A stretch of DNA of 64,000 nucleotides from Macrolepiota albuminosa (taxonomy: Eukaryota; Basidiomycota; Agaricomycetes; Agaricales; Agaricaceae): the NCBI GenBank assembly GCA_027475525.1, contig JAMWFC010000032.1, positions 868,001 to 932,000 of the forward strand, read 5' to 3'. Positions 12,397 through 24,100 of the stretch are shown here, one piece after another. Below the pieces are notes generated by a model. That model saw nothing but the letters and a program-made list of their open reading frames with translations. It was not told the origin of the DNA and ran no database searches. The position numbers were made by a program, and so were the translations under genes. Positions within the stretch are counted from its first letter, which is position 1. Each line of letters opens with the position of its first letter.

Positions 12397-13836
12397 TCAC
12401 CCATCCTCGCCCTCGCTGTCATTGCCAGGCGGAGCTTCATTCTGCTCGGGGGCGGTTGCGATGGAGGACTGCGGTGCGTGCACGGGTAGCGGTTGAGGCG
12501 TCGACACGATTGGATAGTTGTAAGATGATAACCACCTGGCATAAGCAGGGTGGTCCGGAGGTGGATATGTATAATAACCCTGAGTCGGATGACTTGGCAC
12601 CTGTGCAGACTGATGCTCCTGCTGGGCTGCGTCGGAGGAAGGTTGATGATAGGGTGAATACGAGTATTGGTATGCCGTGAGGCTCCCAGCTGCGGTATGC
12701 TGAGTAACTGCACTTCCTGCGGGCGGGGGGTAATAGCCATGTGGTCTTTGCCCATGAGTAGCTACAGGTGGGTATCCAGGGACGGGATAAAATGAAGTAG
12801 GGCCGTAAGGATAGAGCGGGGCAGTCGCAGCCAAGGCTGGACCTGGTTCCGCATAGCTCGCTGAGGTTGAAGCTTGAGGAACAGCTGGCTGCTCCGGCGG
12901 AGTTGAAGATCCTCCAGTTTTGGTGGATCGTCGGGGCCGCTTGGTAACAGGAGCAGTATACGGCTCAAATCGTTTCCCGCGTCGAGTGGATGTGTCCGCA
13001 ACACGCCCATCGGTAAGGAGCGGAGTCCCAGTAGACAAGGGAGTCGCAAGTAGGGACGGCGAGGAGTCAATATCGTCGGCTTCCCCGCGATATCTGGGGA
13101 CTCCATCAGCTCCAACTTCTACTTTTGGAGGGTGACGAAATTGAGTTTTGTCCAGATACTCCGGGCTAATATCCAACGAAGCTAACTCGGGAAGAGACGA
13201 TGGAGGACGTAAACGACCGTTTTGTACATCTTCGATCTTGTAGTAAGAAATCAGATGCTGTGTAACACCTCCGATAGACAAAGAGAAGGTCTGAACAGAA
13301 CAGGTTATGTTAGAGTTAAGCGCCGCGGGGAAACATGAAGTACAGCATGCCTTTTTCATCAAACCATCCGTTTTAAACTTGTTACTGTTAGTCAAGCTTC
13401 CCATCAAAGTACGTTCGATTCGCTTGTCTGGCCCTGCGAGATGGGCATCATCACTCTTCGGGCGACTGAGGGACCCATCAGGTTTGGAACCATCACACTG
13501 TTCACCATTTTCTGGAGGCGAGTCTGATTTACTACCTCGACGGCTAGTGCCCCGCTTGTCTGTCTCTCGATAGAGCAGAAAGTTTCCCAAGATTCGACTG
13601 GGACTCCAAAAGAAGCCATCGGTCCACCTCTGGATACCACTTTCATCCGAATCAAAGACGAAAACCGATCCAGAACAGATCATCTTGCGCTCAGAATCAA
13701 CGAGCCTGCGGGTAACGCGAGGGATAAGACCTCGGCGTGCAGCCTCGAGTATGAGCAGGGCGTCGCCAGTTGTCTCTATCCAGCCGGACCAAGGTGGTTC
13801 AGTCCACGCCGAGGCGGGCTGGGGAGCCACGGACAT
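12397..13836 (-). CDS. WOPR-domain (Gti1/Pac2 family) transcriptional regulator
   Basis: A fungal DNA-binding regulator of the family containing Wor1, Ryp1, Sge1, Gti1 and Pac2, which controls morphological switching and development; nuclear. It starts at 13836 (MSVAPQPASAWTEP). The first WOPR half covers residues ~14-95: GWIETTGDALLILEAARRGL, then RRLVDSERKMICSGSVFVFD, RWTDGFFWSPSRILGNFLLY. The second half is GSLTNSNKFKTDGLMKK joined to TFSLSIGGVTQHLISYYK. A 60-nt segment at 13291-13350 separates the halves. It is open in frame but has a CTAAC branch and acceptor TTCAG, so I read it as a GC-AG intron; skipping it restores the family spacing. The C-terminal ~230 residues are disordered, rich in Pro, Tyr, Ser and Gln, with a basic patch near VTKRPRRSTK that may be a nuclear signal. 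Stop at 12397-12399. Confidence 0.92.
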   Translation of the reverse strand: MSVAPQPASAWTEPPWSGWIETTGDALLILEAARRGLIPRVTRRLVDSERKMICSGSVFVFDSDESGIQRWTDGFFWSPSRILGNFLLYRETDKRGTSRRGSKSDSPPENGEQCDGSKPDGSLSRPKSDDAHLAGPDKRIERTLMGSLTNSNKFKTDGLMKKACCTSCFPAALNSNITCSVQTFSLSIGGVTQHLISYYKIEDVQNGRLRPPSSLPELASLDISPEYLDKTQFRHPPKVEVGADGVPRYRGEADDIDSSPSLLATPLSTGTPLLTDGRVADTSTRRGKRFEPYTAPVTKRPRRSTKTGGSSTPPEQPAVPQASTSASYAEPGPALAATAPLYPYGPTSFYPVPGYPPVATHGQRPHGYYPPPAGSAVTQHTAAGSLTAYQYSYSPYHQPSSDAAQQEHQSAQVPSHPTQGYYTYPPPDHPAYARWLSSYNYPIVSTPQPLPVHAPQSSIATAPEQNEAPPGNDSEGEDG

Positions 13837-14570
13837 CCTGAAGTGGAGAGACGGACTGTAGCATTAGGGTGGAAGAAGAGGAGAAGATGAGATTAGAGTT
13901 TTTGGATCAAGTTATTAAAGTTGGCTCACCGTCAGGAATTTGCAAGAAATTTCGTTGTTGAGACGTGCAATTGCAACCCCGACAACACCTTTGTTTGTTG
14001 TGCTTCCTTCCTTTTGCTCAATTCTGGCCGCCGATGTCCCTCCGTGTGCTCAACGGCCGCCGTCCTCCTTACCTTCCTATTTTCTCTCTGCCCCCGCCTC
14101 AGCCGCCTCCGACCACCCAAATCCCGCCTTCATTGTCTTACGTCAGCCCAGTCGCCGCCCATAATTTTTCAATCCCGTTTTTATCCCAAAAACTTTAATT
14201 CCAATTTGTCGACCTTCCACCTCTCGTTGCTGTCAGATGATTGTTCTCTCATCGGCTGAAACATTGACTTCATCAGTCGGGGGCCTTCTTTGACACATGT
14301 GTACCAAGGCTTAGCTTTAGTTCTTTTCTTGAAATGGAATTCAACTGCCGGTGTTGTCTTGCGTCTCAAGTTGCGTCCTTTCAGTAATTTCGTTTGTAAG
14401 TGTCATACTTGTACGTGACTACAACTGTTGGTTACACCAAATCCATCTTAAATCCGGGATTCTGTGCTACACTACAGAAACTTTATTTTTGCCGTGTCGG
14501 CCATCCATCTGCATCAGTCGTACCTGGTTGTTTCAACTGTTGTCGTTTTGCCAAGATTTAAAACAATAGG

Positions 14571-14709
14571 CAAACGCCATTGACATGTCTAGAACTGTCC
14601 AACTGCTTTTTCTTCTTTACAGACTGTGTCTTTTTTGGAAAAACGCCATTGACATGTCTAGAACTGTCCAACTGCTTTTCTTCCGTCCAGACTGGTGTCT
14701 TTTTGGAGA
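14571..14709. repeat. Diverged tandem duplication, about 69-bp period
   Basis: Two imperfect copies begin at about 14572 and 14641 (shared start AAACGCCATTGACATG). They differ by substitutions and small indels, for example a longer T run in copy 1. Unlike the 77-bp set, this looks like an old biological duplication. Confidence 0.8.
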
Positions 14710-14780
14710 TCCGGCCTTCGATCGCCGCCTGTGAATGTTTGTAGACGATAGAAGCCCTGACACATCGATATCTGTGTTGT

Positions 14781-15368
14781 TTGGAGTCTGTCTTAAATAC
14801 CCTGAAAATGTTCCTAGCCAATAATTATATCGACGTACTTGACAAAGTCTTGTACTTTTCGAGTCCAGGGCACAGGGCTGTTTATAGAAGACAGGGCCAG
14901 CGTGGATGTTTTTGGTTGACAAAGTCTTGTACTTTTCGAGTCCAGGGCACAGGGCTGTTTATAGAAGACAGGGCCAGCGTGGATGTTTTTGGTCATGATA
15001 ACACTAACATAACTGACAGGTTCGAGCTCGAGCTATCTTTGAATACATCGTTCAGGGCAATTTACCACATCTCCGAAGATGTCGTTGCCACCGGTCCGAC
15101 AATAGCCCCTAACAATCCGTCAACTTTCAACTTTTGCTCGTGTCGTCGACCGAATGATAATAGTGACAGTTGCAACCACCAGTTGGAGTCACTTTCTCTC
15201 CAATCATACGCCAGGCATATCATAGATATATGCATCAGGGACCATATACATGATTTGATGAGGTACGTCAAGGAGCCTTGGATTCGAGACACTGCTTTCT
15301 CACTGAAGGAGATGATCTTGATTATTGTAGATTCCACTCAAAGCGTGGATGCATCGATCTTATTGTAA
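14781..15368 (+). CDS. Doubtful hypothetical reading frame
   Basis: An open frame of 195 codons with no recognisable family. Its first third runs through 77-bp duplication 11 (14839-14992), so part of it is read in two frames and its length is inflated. The part after 14995 (FGHDNTNITDRFELEL onward) is the most protein-like. It may be an exon of an intron-containing gene with acceptor CCTAG near 14818, but I cannot build a model. It lies just upstream of the glyoxal oxidase promoter. Confidence 0.2.
   Translation: MESVLNTLKMFLANNYIDVLDKVLYFSSPGHRAVYRRQGQRGCFWLTKSCTFRVQGTGLFIEDRASVDVFGHDNTNITDRFELELSLNTSFRAIYHISEDVVATGPTIAPNNPSTFNFCSCRRPNDNSDSCNHQLESLSLQSYARHIIDICIRDHIHDLMRYVKEPWIRDTAFSLKEMILIIVDSTQSVDASILL
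14839..14992. repeat. 77-bp perfect tandem duplication 11
   Basis: 14839-14915 equals 14916-14992, inside the doubtful frame at 14781-15368. Confidence 0.97.
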
Positions 15369-15615
15369 AAGTGCGAGGAAAGCGGACCCACGCTGCGAAA
15401 GTCATTCGCCTCCTTCATCTGAGTAACCTATTTCTGAAACAAAAACTCTCCTCTAGGCGCCATAAGCCAACGTAATAAGCGTCCAGATTCGGCCTACCCC
15501 CTTCCTCGGCAAGAACACCCCTTGCCCTCATCTTCCCCCCCCTCTCTTCTCCAAAAGGGTGATTTCCTCTGTGATGAGAACGTATTCCGTACACTGCCTT
15601 GTTTTGGACTTGATC

Positions 15616-15640
15616 GGGAACACTGTTCCCGTGTATAAAA
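15616..15640 (+). promoter_or_regulatory. Palindrome and TATA box of the glyoxal oxidase gene
   Basis: GGGAACACTGTTCCC (15616-15630) has perfect 7-bp arms around one base. It is followed three bases later by TATAAAA (15634-15640), 41 bp before the chosen ATG at 15681. The palindrome looks like a binding site for a dimeric regulator. No functional assignment is possible from sequence alone. Confidence 0.5.
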
Positions 15641-15680
15641 ACCTCAACTAGGATCTGGTTCACCTGGGAGCCCTCGTAGG

Positions 15681-18600
15681 ATGACGCTTCTTCGACCGTT
15701 TTCGTTGGTGCTAGCCTTATCCTTCCCTGTGTGTGATCTGCTCATGGTGTTCGGTGCTCTACGTTGACCTTCTTCGATCTTATTTATAGCTAACCCCGAC
15801 CCATGCTGAAGGCACTCATTCTCTTGCTGATCAACATGGAAGGTACTATCGCCGACAAAACCTTGTTATTCCGACTACACTTCCTGGAAACTGGACTTCT
15901 AAAGGATGCTACACGTCCGTCGCCGTTTGTCGGATTATATCGTTGCAACATCACTGATACAAGTGCTGATCTAGCGACCTTGTGAACAACACTCGAACGC
16001 TAGGTGCCGCGCAGACCGCAAGCAGCGGCAATAACGCCTCTTCCTGTATCGCCTTCTGCGATGCCAAGGGCTTCGTATATGCTGGCACTGAATTTTCCGT
16101 GCGATTTTCTTCCCTTACGGAATTTAAGCTTCACATTATTAACTCGCATGTGACTAGGATGAGTGCTGTATGTATATCTTTGCCTCGTGTCTGTTGACAT
16201 TCGATAGCTCGTTAATACTAACCTTATATGCTAGATTGTGACAACCAACTCCACTTCGGCACGCCTGCTTCCGCGACGGATTGCAACATGGCTTGTTCCG
16301 GCGCTCCGCTGGAGCAGTGCGGCGCCGGTGGTCGTCTCAACCTCTACTGGAGTGGTGCAGCTCCTCCGCCACCCCCAAGCACAGAGGCCAAGATCGGCAA
16401 CTGGTCCTCCCTTGGATGTTACACGTGTGTTCCTATGCTCTGGAGCTTAAAGTGGGCTTCGAGAAGCTGACTTGGTATTCTACCCCTTTGTTTTGGACAG
16501 GGATAATGTCGCAGGACTTGGACGTACGCTTACTGTCGGTATGGCTGTGACCAATAACTCAAATGAAGTTTGCACGGCGGCGTGCTTCAAGGCTGGGTAC
16601 CCCCTTTCTGGAACGGAGTTTGCTGAGTAAGTTGATATTTCTTTACCTACTTCAAAGATGCTATGAGAACACGGCTGACGTCTCATTTCATTGCTTAGCG
16701 AATGTTGTACGTACATTTTTTATCTCAAGCTTGGCGATGGAGGGTGTCCAGCTCACTGTCCACGGACTAGACTGTGGTGATGCATTTGCGAATGGTGGTG
16801 TTCCTGCCGCGGCCTCCGACTGCAACATGCTCTGCGCTGGCAATTCTGAGGAGTTTTGCGGAGGCCCCAATAGGCTCAACGTTTACAACTACACTGGCAC
16901 TGACCTTCCTGCACACGCTCCTGGAGGTGGTAATGGTCCAACGAACGTGTTCCCTGTCACTTCTCCCCTGCCAGGGAGCTTCTCTTATGCCGGCTGCTAT
17001 GTGTAGGTTTAACTTAGGTCTAGCTGTTCCCTGTCACTTCTCCCCTGCCAGGGAGCTTCTCTTATGCCGGCTGCTATGTGTAGGTTTAACTTAGGTCTAG
17101 CTACTTTTGCCTTAAGAGTTGACGTTTCATTCTTGCTATCATTAGTGACAACGCGTTTGGACGTATACTTGTCTTCGGTCAAGGAGGAAATCCCAACAAC
17201 ACTATTCAGAGTTGTGTCATCGCTTGTGCATCCCAAAATTTCACTATTGCTGGAACAGAGTTTGGAGGTATTTGGGGTTTGATTATTTCCCTATGGTAAC
17301 CTATCGTGCTTACTGCTTCATCCATAGATGAGTGCTGTACGTTCTTATCTGCCGTTATCTTTGAAACACGGCTTTATTGCCCGCCTATACTAACATTGAT
17401 ACCGATAATGTAGACTGTGGAAACACTCTTGTCGACGGCGCCGTTTCAGCAGATGATAGTACATGTAACATGGGATGTGCTGGAAACACGACGTAAGATC
17501 TCCATCCTTTCATTACTGCTTGTACCGACGTGGGTGTTCAGTCAGGCATGTGGTGGGCCCAACCGTGTGTCTGTGTATAGTTCCACTGGCAATGTCACGG
17601 TTCTTCCTGTGCCTACTCCTCTCCAGACCGGCCTCCCTGCTAATTGGCAATACAAGGGATGCCTACGGTTCGTCCTTTTCCCGCTCGAAAATTACCTCTC
17701 CAGACCGGCCTCCCTGCTAATTGGCAATACAAGGGATGCCTACGGTTCGTCCTTTTCCCGCTCGAAAATTATTTTTTGTCCGTAACTTGCTTAGCGAGCC
17801 TGCAAATGGCGTTAAAGCCCTTCCATACAAGATTGTCTGGCCTACTAATAATACTGCTCTTGCTTGCGTGAATCAATGTGCTGCATTTGGTTTCCCGGCT
17901 TCGGGTGTTGAGGTGAGGATGCCCCTCTTGTTGAAAATAGACTTTCACTGATATGTTACTTCAGTTTGGACAGGAGTGCTGTATGCTATTTCTTCATCCG
18001 TGCTGAGAAAGTATTTATAATGCTTGCATTGCAGATTGTGGTGACAAGACCGATCCTGTTACTAACGGCGCAGTCTTTGGTGCAAATTCAGAGTGTAACT
18101 TGCCCTGCCCTGGAGACCCGGTCTCACTCTGCGGTGCTGGCAACAGGCTCAATTACTACGAGTACAATGGCACTTTGAACCTTTGGAATACACCTGAAAA
18201 CATTGGACGATACGAAGTAAGTGCTTACGTGTCACCGTCGAGATATCTAAATTGATAACTTGAATTTTCAAGTTCTTTGGTATGTTGCTCAATTTTTGCG
18301 TCAGGCTTTCTTCCTCAAAATGTGTTACTCCCTAGTTCCTGGGTAAGTAATAATGTCATATGAGAGAAAGCACAACCCTTATTGAGTATAAATCGCATGT
18401 GTTACTCCCTAGTTCCTGGGTAAGTAATAATGTCATATGAGAGAAAGCACAACCCTTATTGAGTATAAATCGCCCAGTGTTGTTGTTCCGCTGATTGCCA
18501 CCCTGGGTATTAACAACAAGGTGACTTTCCTCGAGAAAGACGGTACAGGGTATGTCGAAAATTTTTACTAATTTGCGCCACGTTTCACATCAGCTTTAAA

Positions 18601-20512
18601 GTTTCCCTAACTCCACCGGTGCCTACGAGTTGGATTTGACTTTGGTAAACAACTTCTCGGCGACTTGGCGTGAAATGCATGTCAAGAGTGACGTTTTTTG
18701 TGCCGGAAGTGTTATCCTTCCCGACAAGGCTGGTCGTCAGATCAATGTCGGCGGCTGGTCCCTGGAGTCTACATTTGGTCTTCGTCTTTATTCGCCGAGC
18801 GGTTCCGATGGTGTGAATGGGACTACAGAGGCTGGTCCCTGGAGTCTACATTTGGTCTTCGTCTTTATTCGCCGAGCGGTTCCGATGGTGTGAATGGGAC
18901 TACAGATGGGAAGAAGATTATCCGGCCCTGAAACTCCAGGTAAGCACCAGTGTACGCTGAATTAGTGACCTGATCTCAAGCGGCCGTTTCAGCGGGGTCG
19001 TTGGTACCCTACGGCTTCCATGTTATCAAACGGATCCGTACTCGTTATTGGCGGTGAAACGGGCAGCAATGCATCACCACAACCAAACCTTGAAATCGTT
19101 CCCAAGCCACCCGGTGGTGACACCGTCATTGAGCTTGACTGGCTGGCGCGGACTGACCCCAATAATTTGTATCCTTTCGTGTTCGTCCTACCCAGCAGGC
19201 GTCTCTTCGTCGGTCAGTGATTTACCGTCAGAACTACGTTCTTTTCCTCATAGTTGGACAGGTTACTGGAACGAGGCTCGTATCTTGGACCCTGTCACCT
19301 TTGACACCTTCAAGGTCCTTCCTAATATTCCTGGTTCTGTCAACGACTGTAAGTTCTTGTCCCAATCACCTGGTTTCGATGAAATGATTGGTTTTAGTCC
19401 TGGCCGGACGTACCTACCCTCTAGAAGGTATGTAAGGTTGCTACAGGTTCATGCGTGCATAACTAATATGAGAATTAATCTATTCATAAAGGTTCAGCCA
19501 TGCTTCTACCTCAGCATGCCCCCTATACAGACCCTCTCAGAGTCCTAATTTGCGGCGGCTCCACTATAGGTCCCGGCGACGCCTTGGACAGTTGCGTTTC
19601 TATAGCTCCAGAGGATTCCAACCCCACCTGGGAGTTGGAACGTATGGTTCGTCTTCTCATCTATGAGTCTATTTTTAAAGTCGCTGGACACTGGACAATA
19701 GCCGTCGAAACGTGTGATGTCTTGCATGGTTGGCCTTCCCGACGGTACATATCTGATCGCGAACGGTGCAAAACAGGGCGTAGCTGGTTTCGGTCTCGCG
19801 ACTGACCCTAATCTCAACGCTGTCCTTTATGACCCTACCAAGCCACTTGGACAACGCTTCTCCATCCTCAACAACACCATTGTGGCGCGTCTGTACCATT
19901 CGGAGCTCACCTTGCTCCCTGATGGGCGTGTACTAGTCTCCGGATCGGACCCCCAAACGAACAATCCTGATGGCACAGTGAAATATCCTGAAGAGTTCCG
20001 TATTGAGGTAGGCTCTTTCGTGGCGACAAACGTCCAGACAACTGACCCTCATTAAGGTCTATATTCCTCCATACCTTAACCAGGGCTTCCGCCCTCCTGA
20101 GTTCAATATCTCAGCAACTGATTGGGCGTACGGTGGAGAATACACCATCACCAACGTCAAGTTATTCCAAGGAACTATGGCCAACTTACGGATCTCTCTC
20201 CTCAGTGGTACGTCGCGTTACGGCTCTCAAATCGCTTTGCCTTTTACTAAGTGCCTTACGACCTCAGCTTCGTCAAGTACTCACGGAAACTCCATGGGCG
20301 CGAGGACCATCTTCCCCGCATTCACCTGCTCTGGCACGACTTGCACTATCCGTGCTCCTCCAAACTCTGGTGTTTCCCCGCCTGCTTGGCACCAACTGTT
20401 CATTCTCGACGGCCCTACACCATCTCATTCAAAATGGGTACGGATCGGTGGAGACCCTGCTCAGTTGGGCAACTGGCCTGATATTCCTGGCTTCACACTC
20501 CCCGGTGTTTAA
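15681..20512 (+). CDS. Glyoxal oxidase (AA5_1 copper radical oxidase) with four WSC domains
   Basis: A secreted or wall-associated copper-radical enzyme oxidising aldehydes to acids and releasing peroxide for lignin-active peroxidases. It starts at 15681 with a signal-peptide-like [16 protein letters not shown]. Four WSC carbohydrate-binding modules follow; recognisable cores are at about 15880-16380, 16500-16900, 17140-17560 and 17640-18180. The oxidase domain shows the cross-linked Cys in [17 protein letters not shown], its partner Tyr in [10 protein letters not shown], the copper ligands Tyr-His in [15 protein letters not shown] and His in [10 protein letters not shown], then a DUF1929-like C-terminus to TAA at 20510-20512. 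The gene has about 20 introns, many flanking exons of 7-20 nt. Four 77-bp duplications fall inside. The one at 18753-18906 breaks the frame: [16 protein letters not shown] needs one base after 18906. The rest looks intact. Confidence 0.9.
16948..17101. repeat. 77-bp perfect tandem duplication 12
   Basis: 16948-17024 equals 17025-17101, across an exon-intron border between WSC modules 2 and 3. Confidence 0.97.
17618..17771. repeat. 77-bp perfect tandem duplication 13
   Basis: 17618-17694 equals 17695-17771, across the first exon-intron border of WSC module 4. Confidence 0.97.
18320..18473. repeat. 77-bp perfect tandem duplication 14
   Basis: 18320-18396 equals 18397-18473. It repeats a 7-nt exon (TTCCTGG) and its flanking intron parts, so two candidate copies of that exon exist as written. 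Confidence 0.97.
18753..18906. repeat. 77-bp perfect tandem duplication 15
   Basis: 18753-18829 equals 18830-18906, inside an oxidase-domain exon just after the active-site Cys. One coding base appears lost directly after 18906. Confidence 0.97.
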
Positions 20513-20604
20513 TGGACTAATGTTATTTCTGGATGGACGTCTCTCTTCAAGCTCGCTATGTGGACTCTGGATTTTTATACCTCAATTAAGCAGTCATGGA
20601 CATT

Positions 20605-20758
20605 GTTATTGCACGCTTCTTAACTTGATTTGATATTCTTTTAACCTCGCGAAATTCCAAGTATTGCTATGTTCTATGTTCGTTATTGCACGCTTCTTAA
20701 CTTGATTTGATATTCTTTTAACCTCGCGAAATTCCAAGTATTGCTATGTTCTATGTTC
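20605..20758. repeat. 77-bp perfect tandem duplication 16
   Basis: 20605-20681 equals 20682-20758, about 90 bp beyond the glyoxal oxidase stop. Otherwise I see nothing in 20513-21164. Confidence 0.97.
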
Positions 20759-21164
20759 GTGTGAGTTGTATGAAACCAGCTCTGCTTTTTAACAAGCACC
20801 TTTCGGCCGAAGTTCTAATCGTTCGTGCATATGATTGAAATCGAACACAAGGCTGGGACGAAAATGAACGTCTTGGTAGCGAGCTCAGTAATTGCCTGAT
20901 GTACGTCAGTTGGATTGTTTGTCACTGATCAGAGTCCAGCAAAGGAACACGCTACTTATCGTGTCGTAAAATTATACTAGTGATTGAAAGTATGAAAGTC
21001 TATAGTTGTCAATACATGAACAGGAATGTCAATGATTGTAGTCCTGTCCCCAAGAGTATGTAGAAGATATAATGGTTCATTTGTGATAAATACCGCCAAA
21101 GAGAGTGGATGGGAAAGTGGACATGATGATGATGGGATTGAGACAACACCCAGAAGAAGCAATC

Positions 21165-24100
21165 TCAATACGAGAAAACCATGAGCCACGGGTTGAGAAC
21201 GATCTGTATTGGATGTTCATATTCTATCGGATTGACTTGTCATCGATGAACTCACCGGGAAGAGAATGTGCCCTGCTGCTACAATTGCAAGAGGCAAGAT
21301 GACGGCCCATGAACTTCCTGGTATTCTCCATTCTGGAGGAATCAGGCCAGTCGAAAGAATGACGATGGCAGCAATAGCAATGAAACAGAGCACGAATGCA
21401 AACCAAAAGCGCTTCCATATCCTAGGTATCTCAATCCAGAAGTTTGAACGCTCAACTTCCTGTTTAGTAAGGTGATCAGGTTCCGAAGAAAACATAACAA
21501 AAATGTCAAATAACCTTCTTCGTAGCACCCCAGGTAATGTTGTAGGAGAACATGTGGGCAAGAAGAGCAGTTGAAAGATGGATACTAAGGCCGCCGAAGA
21601 AGAAAAAGCTACCATAACTTAGTTACCTGAATGAGAACATAGGATAATGAACTCACAAAAATGGAATCCACGTTAAATTCTCAACAAGGGCAGAGAAAAT
21701 ATCGCGTTGACCGAGACGATATTCAAGGAGGGTATATCCAAAATTGCCAGCTCCCGGGAAGACAATCGTACAAGCAAGCCAAATTTCAAAACTATGCAGG
21801 TAGTAACCATCGACGTCGAGGGCCCACCCCAATAGGAGGTAGTTCAGAACAGAGAGTACAGCAGAAGCGGCAAGACCATAGTACGAAAACATGTAGGACA
21901 TCATTGTGACCTTGTAGTGAACTGGTGCCGCAGACCAGAGGAAGAGTCGAAGCTGCTTTGTGATGGGTCCCATACGCCACCAGCTAATCAACGGGTTGAA
22001 AATCAGCTCATTACAACCTATCGACGAGCAAATTAGGTGAGACAAATTGATGCTTTCGGAATACTAACCATAAGAGTACTTCTGCCACCGATTGAGCTCA
22101 TCGTCAACTGTGAGAGAAACACCCTCCTTAAAACCCCCATCTGAATACGTAGCCCAACGGATGATATATCCCTTGAGCTGCGGAAAATGTGAACAACAGT
22201 TTCTCGCTGTGCAAAACATAACATACTTGTAGCCGCAAAGCCATATCAAAGTCTTCAGAAACGTTGCTTTCCGACCAAATCTTTGTAACACCATCTGCTG
22301 GATCGACAAAAGCAGCATCTTGGAGAGCTGACCAACGGAGTTGCTTTCCGACCAAATCTTTGTAACACCATCTGCTGGATCGACAAAAGCAGCATCTTGG
22401 AGAGCTGACCAACGGAGAAAAGCATTGTGTCCGACAAACGGCGCGACTTCACCGTTCGCACAACCCATGGAATACACTTATTAATACGACGTGTAAAGTG
22501 AGCGATACCGTTTTCGAAGTAGTGATGCGCGACCTGCATAACATCTGCAACGACAAATAGAAGTACATGTCAAGAAAGAGGATGAATATATTTTACCGGA
22601 CTCATGTTGTATGATAGCAACCTCTGGACATTCAGCCAACTCACGCGCAGCATCTCGGAGACAGTCCTGCTGGACTATTAGGTCACATGTTGTGGATTGT
22701 GCCCGGATACGCACCTCGGGAACAATGGTGTCGGAATCTACAATCAAAATTATTTCACCAAGACGAAGTGATCTAGCATTCTTTGCCCAAGGTCTCCATT
22801 TCTCGCCATTTGCTTGATAAACTTCTTCAATCGCAAGCTCAAGTGCTTTGTCTTCTAATTTGCCCAAGGTCTCCATTTCTCGCCATTTGCTTGATAAACT
22901 TCTTCAATCGCAAGCTCAAGTGCTTTGTCTTCTAAGAGTCACTGTCGGAGTTGACATCATACATGCCAGACGCCTCGAGTGCGAGAATATGCTTTTCTAT
23001 TAACAACGAAAGCTGCATGTAACATGAGTGACATCATACATGCCAGACGCCTCGAGTGCGAGAATATGCTTTTCTATTAACAACGAAAGCTGCATGTAAC
23101 ATGAGCGAACATTCTCAACGGGCTCCAAGTCTAGGAATGTGTACCTGCAAACCGTAGTTCATGTTAGAAGCCTTCTTGAAACGACCAGCACGCTTGAAGC
23201 CATCAGAATCACTTGAGTGTCCGGGGCGAGCAACCCAACCGATGTTGTGGTTGGCATAAAAGGAAATACGTTTCTGCCTTTCAGCTTCATCGATAATCTG
23301 AAGCCCATCATCGTGGATGAATATAGCCGAGGTACCACCTTGCCGAGCATAGGTTTGCATAGCCTTTTTAAGCGAAAATACCGAGGGCGCGCTAATATTT
23401 CCATAAGCGATGAGTAAAATTTCGAAGAAAATAAGAAGCGCCATGTGTCATCACCAGGCGCCTACTTAGATAAATTTGGCATTATACTCACATTGTCTCT
23501 TCAAGGCTTTCTTTATAAACGGGCATCTCGATAGTGATATGCGGCAACTGAGAGTCAACCTCTGTATTAGACTGAGGCTTTATCGCAGAGTAATAACGCG
23601 AGTTCTCGTGATATTGCGCAACAGGTCCTAAACTAAGCATTCCGTTAGTCTAATTCGATCCTGCGAACCAGGAGGTAACATACACGAAAGATACATTGGA
23701 AACGATTTGGAGGGCAAAAAACTTAACACACGTTATTAAACGTTGTTGGCACCACTTGAAAGGGTAATGAAACGTACCAGAGACACGCAAAAGAGAAACG
23801 GTGCTGTAACGAAGAGGGCGAAACGAATGGCATTGTGATCAAGAAGGTACTCTTCTAGCAGGATAGCCAGACCACTTAAGATGAAGACTATGAGATTGTG
23901 AGGCAAAGAAGCTTCCCATTTCAAAAACACGCTCACAGATGGCAAAACCAAGGCCGAGACCATCATAAAAGGGGCCGAAGAGACGTATGGGCCGGTCTTC
24001 GCGACCACTGGTACCCTTTTCAACGTCCTTGGCCTTCAAAGGACGTTTCTTGGACAGTCTCCAGCTCCAGCCCCATTTCGACGCGGTAGGTGCAAGTTCT

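Noticed and set aside
14571..14709. A 26th member of the 77-bp set
   Set aside because: Period is about 69 bp and copies are diverged.
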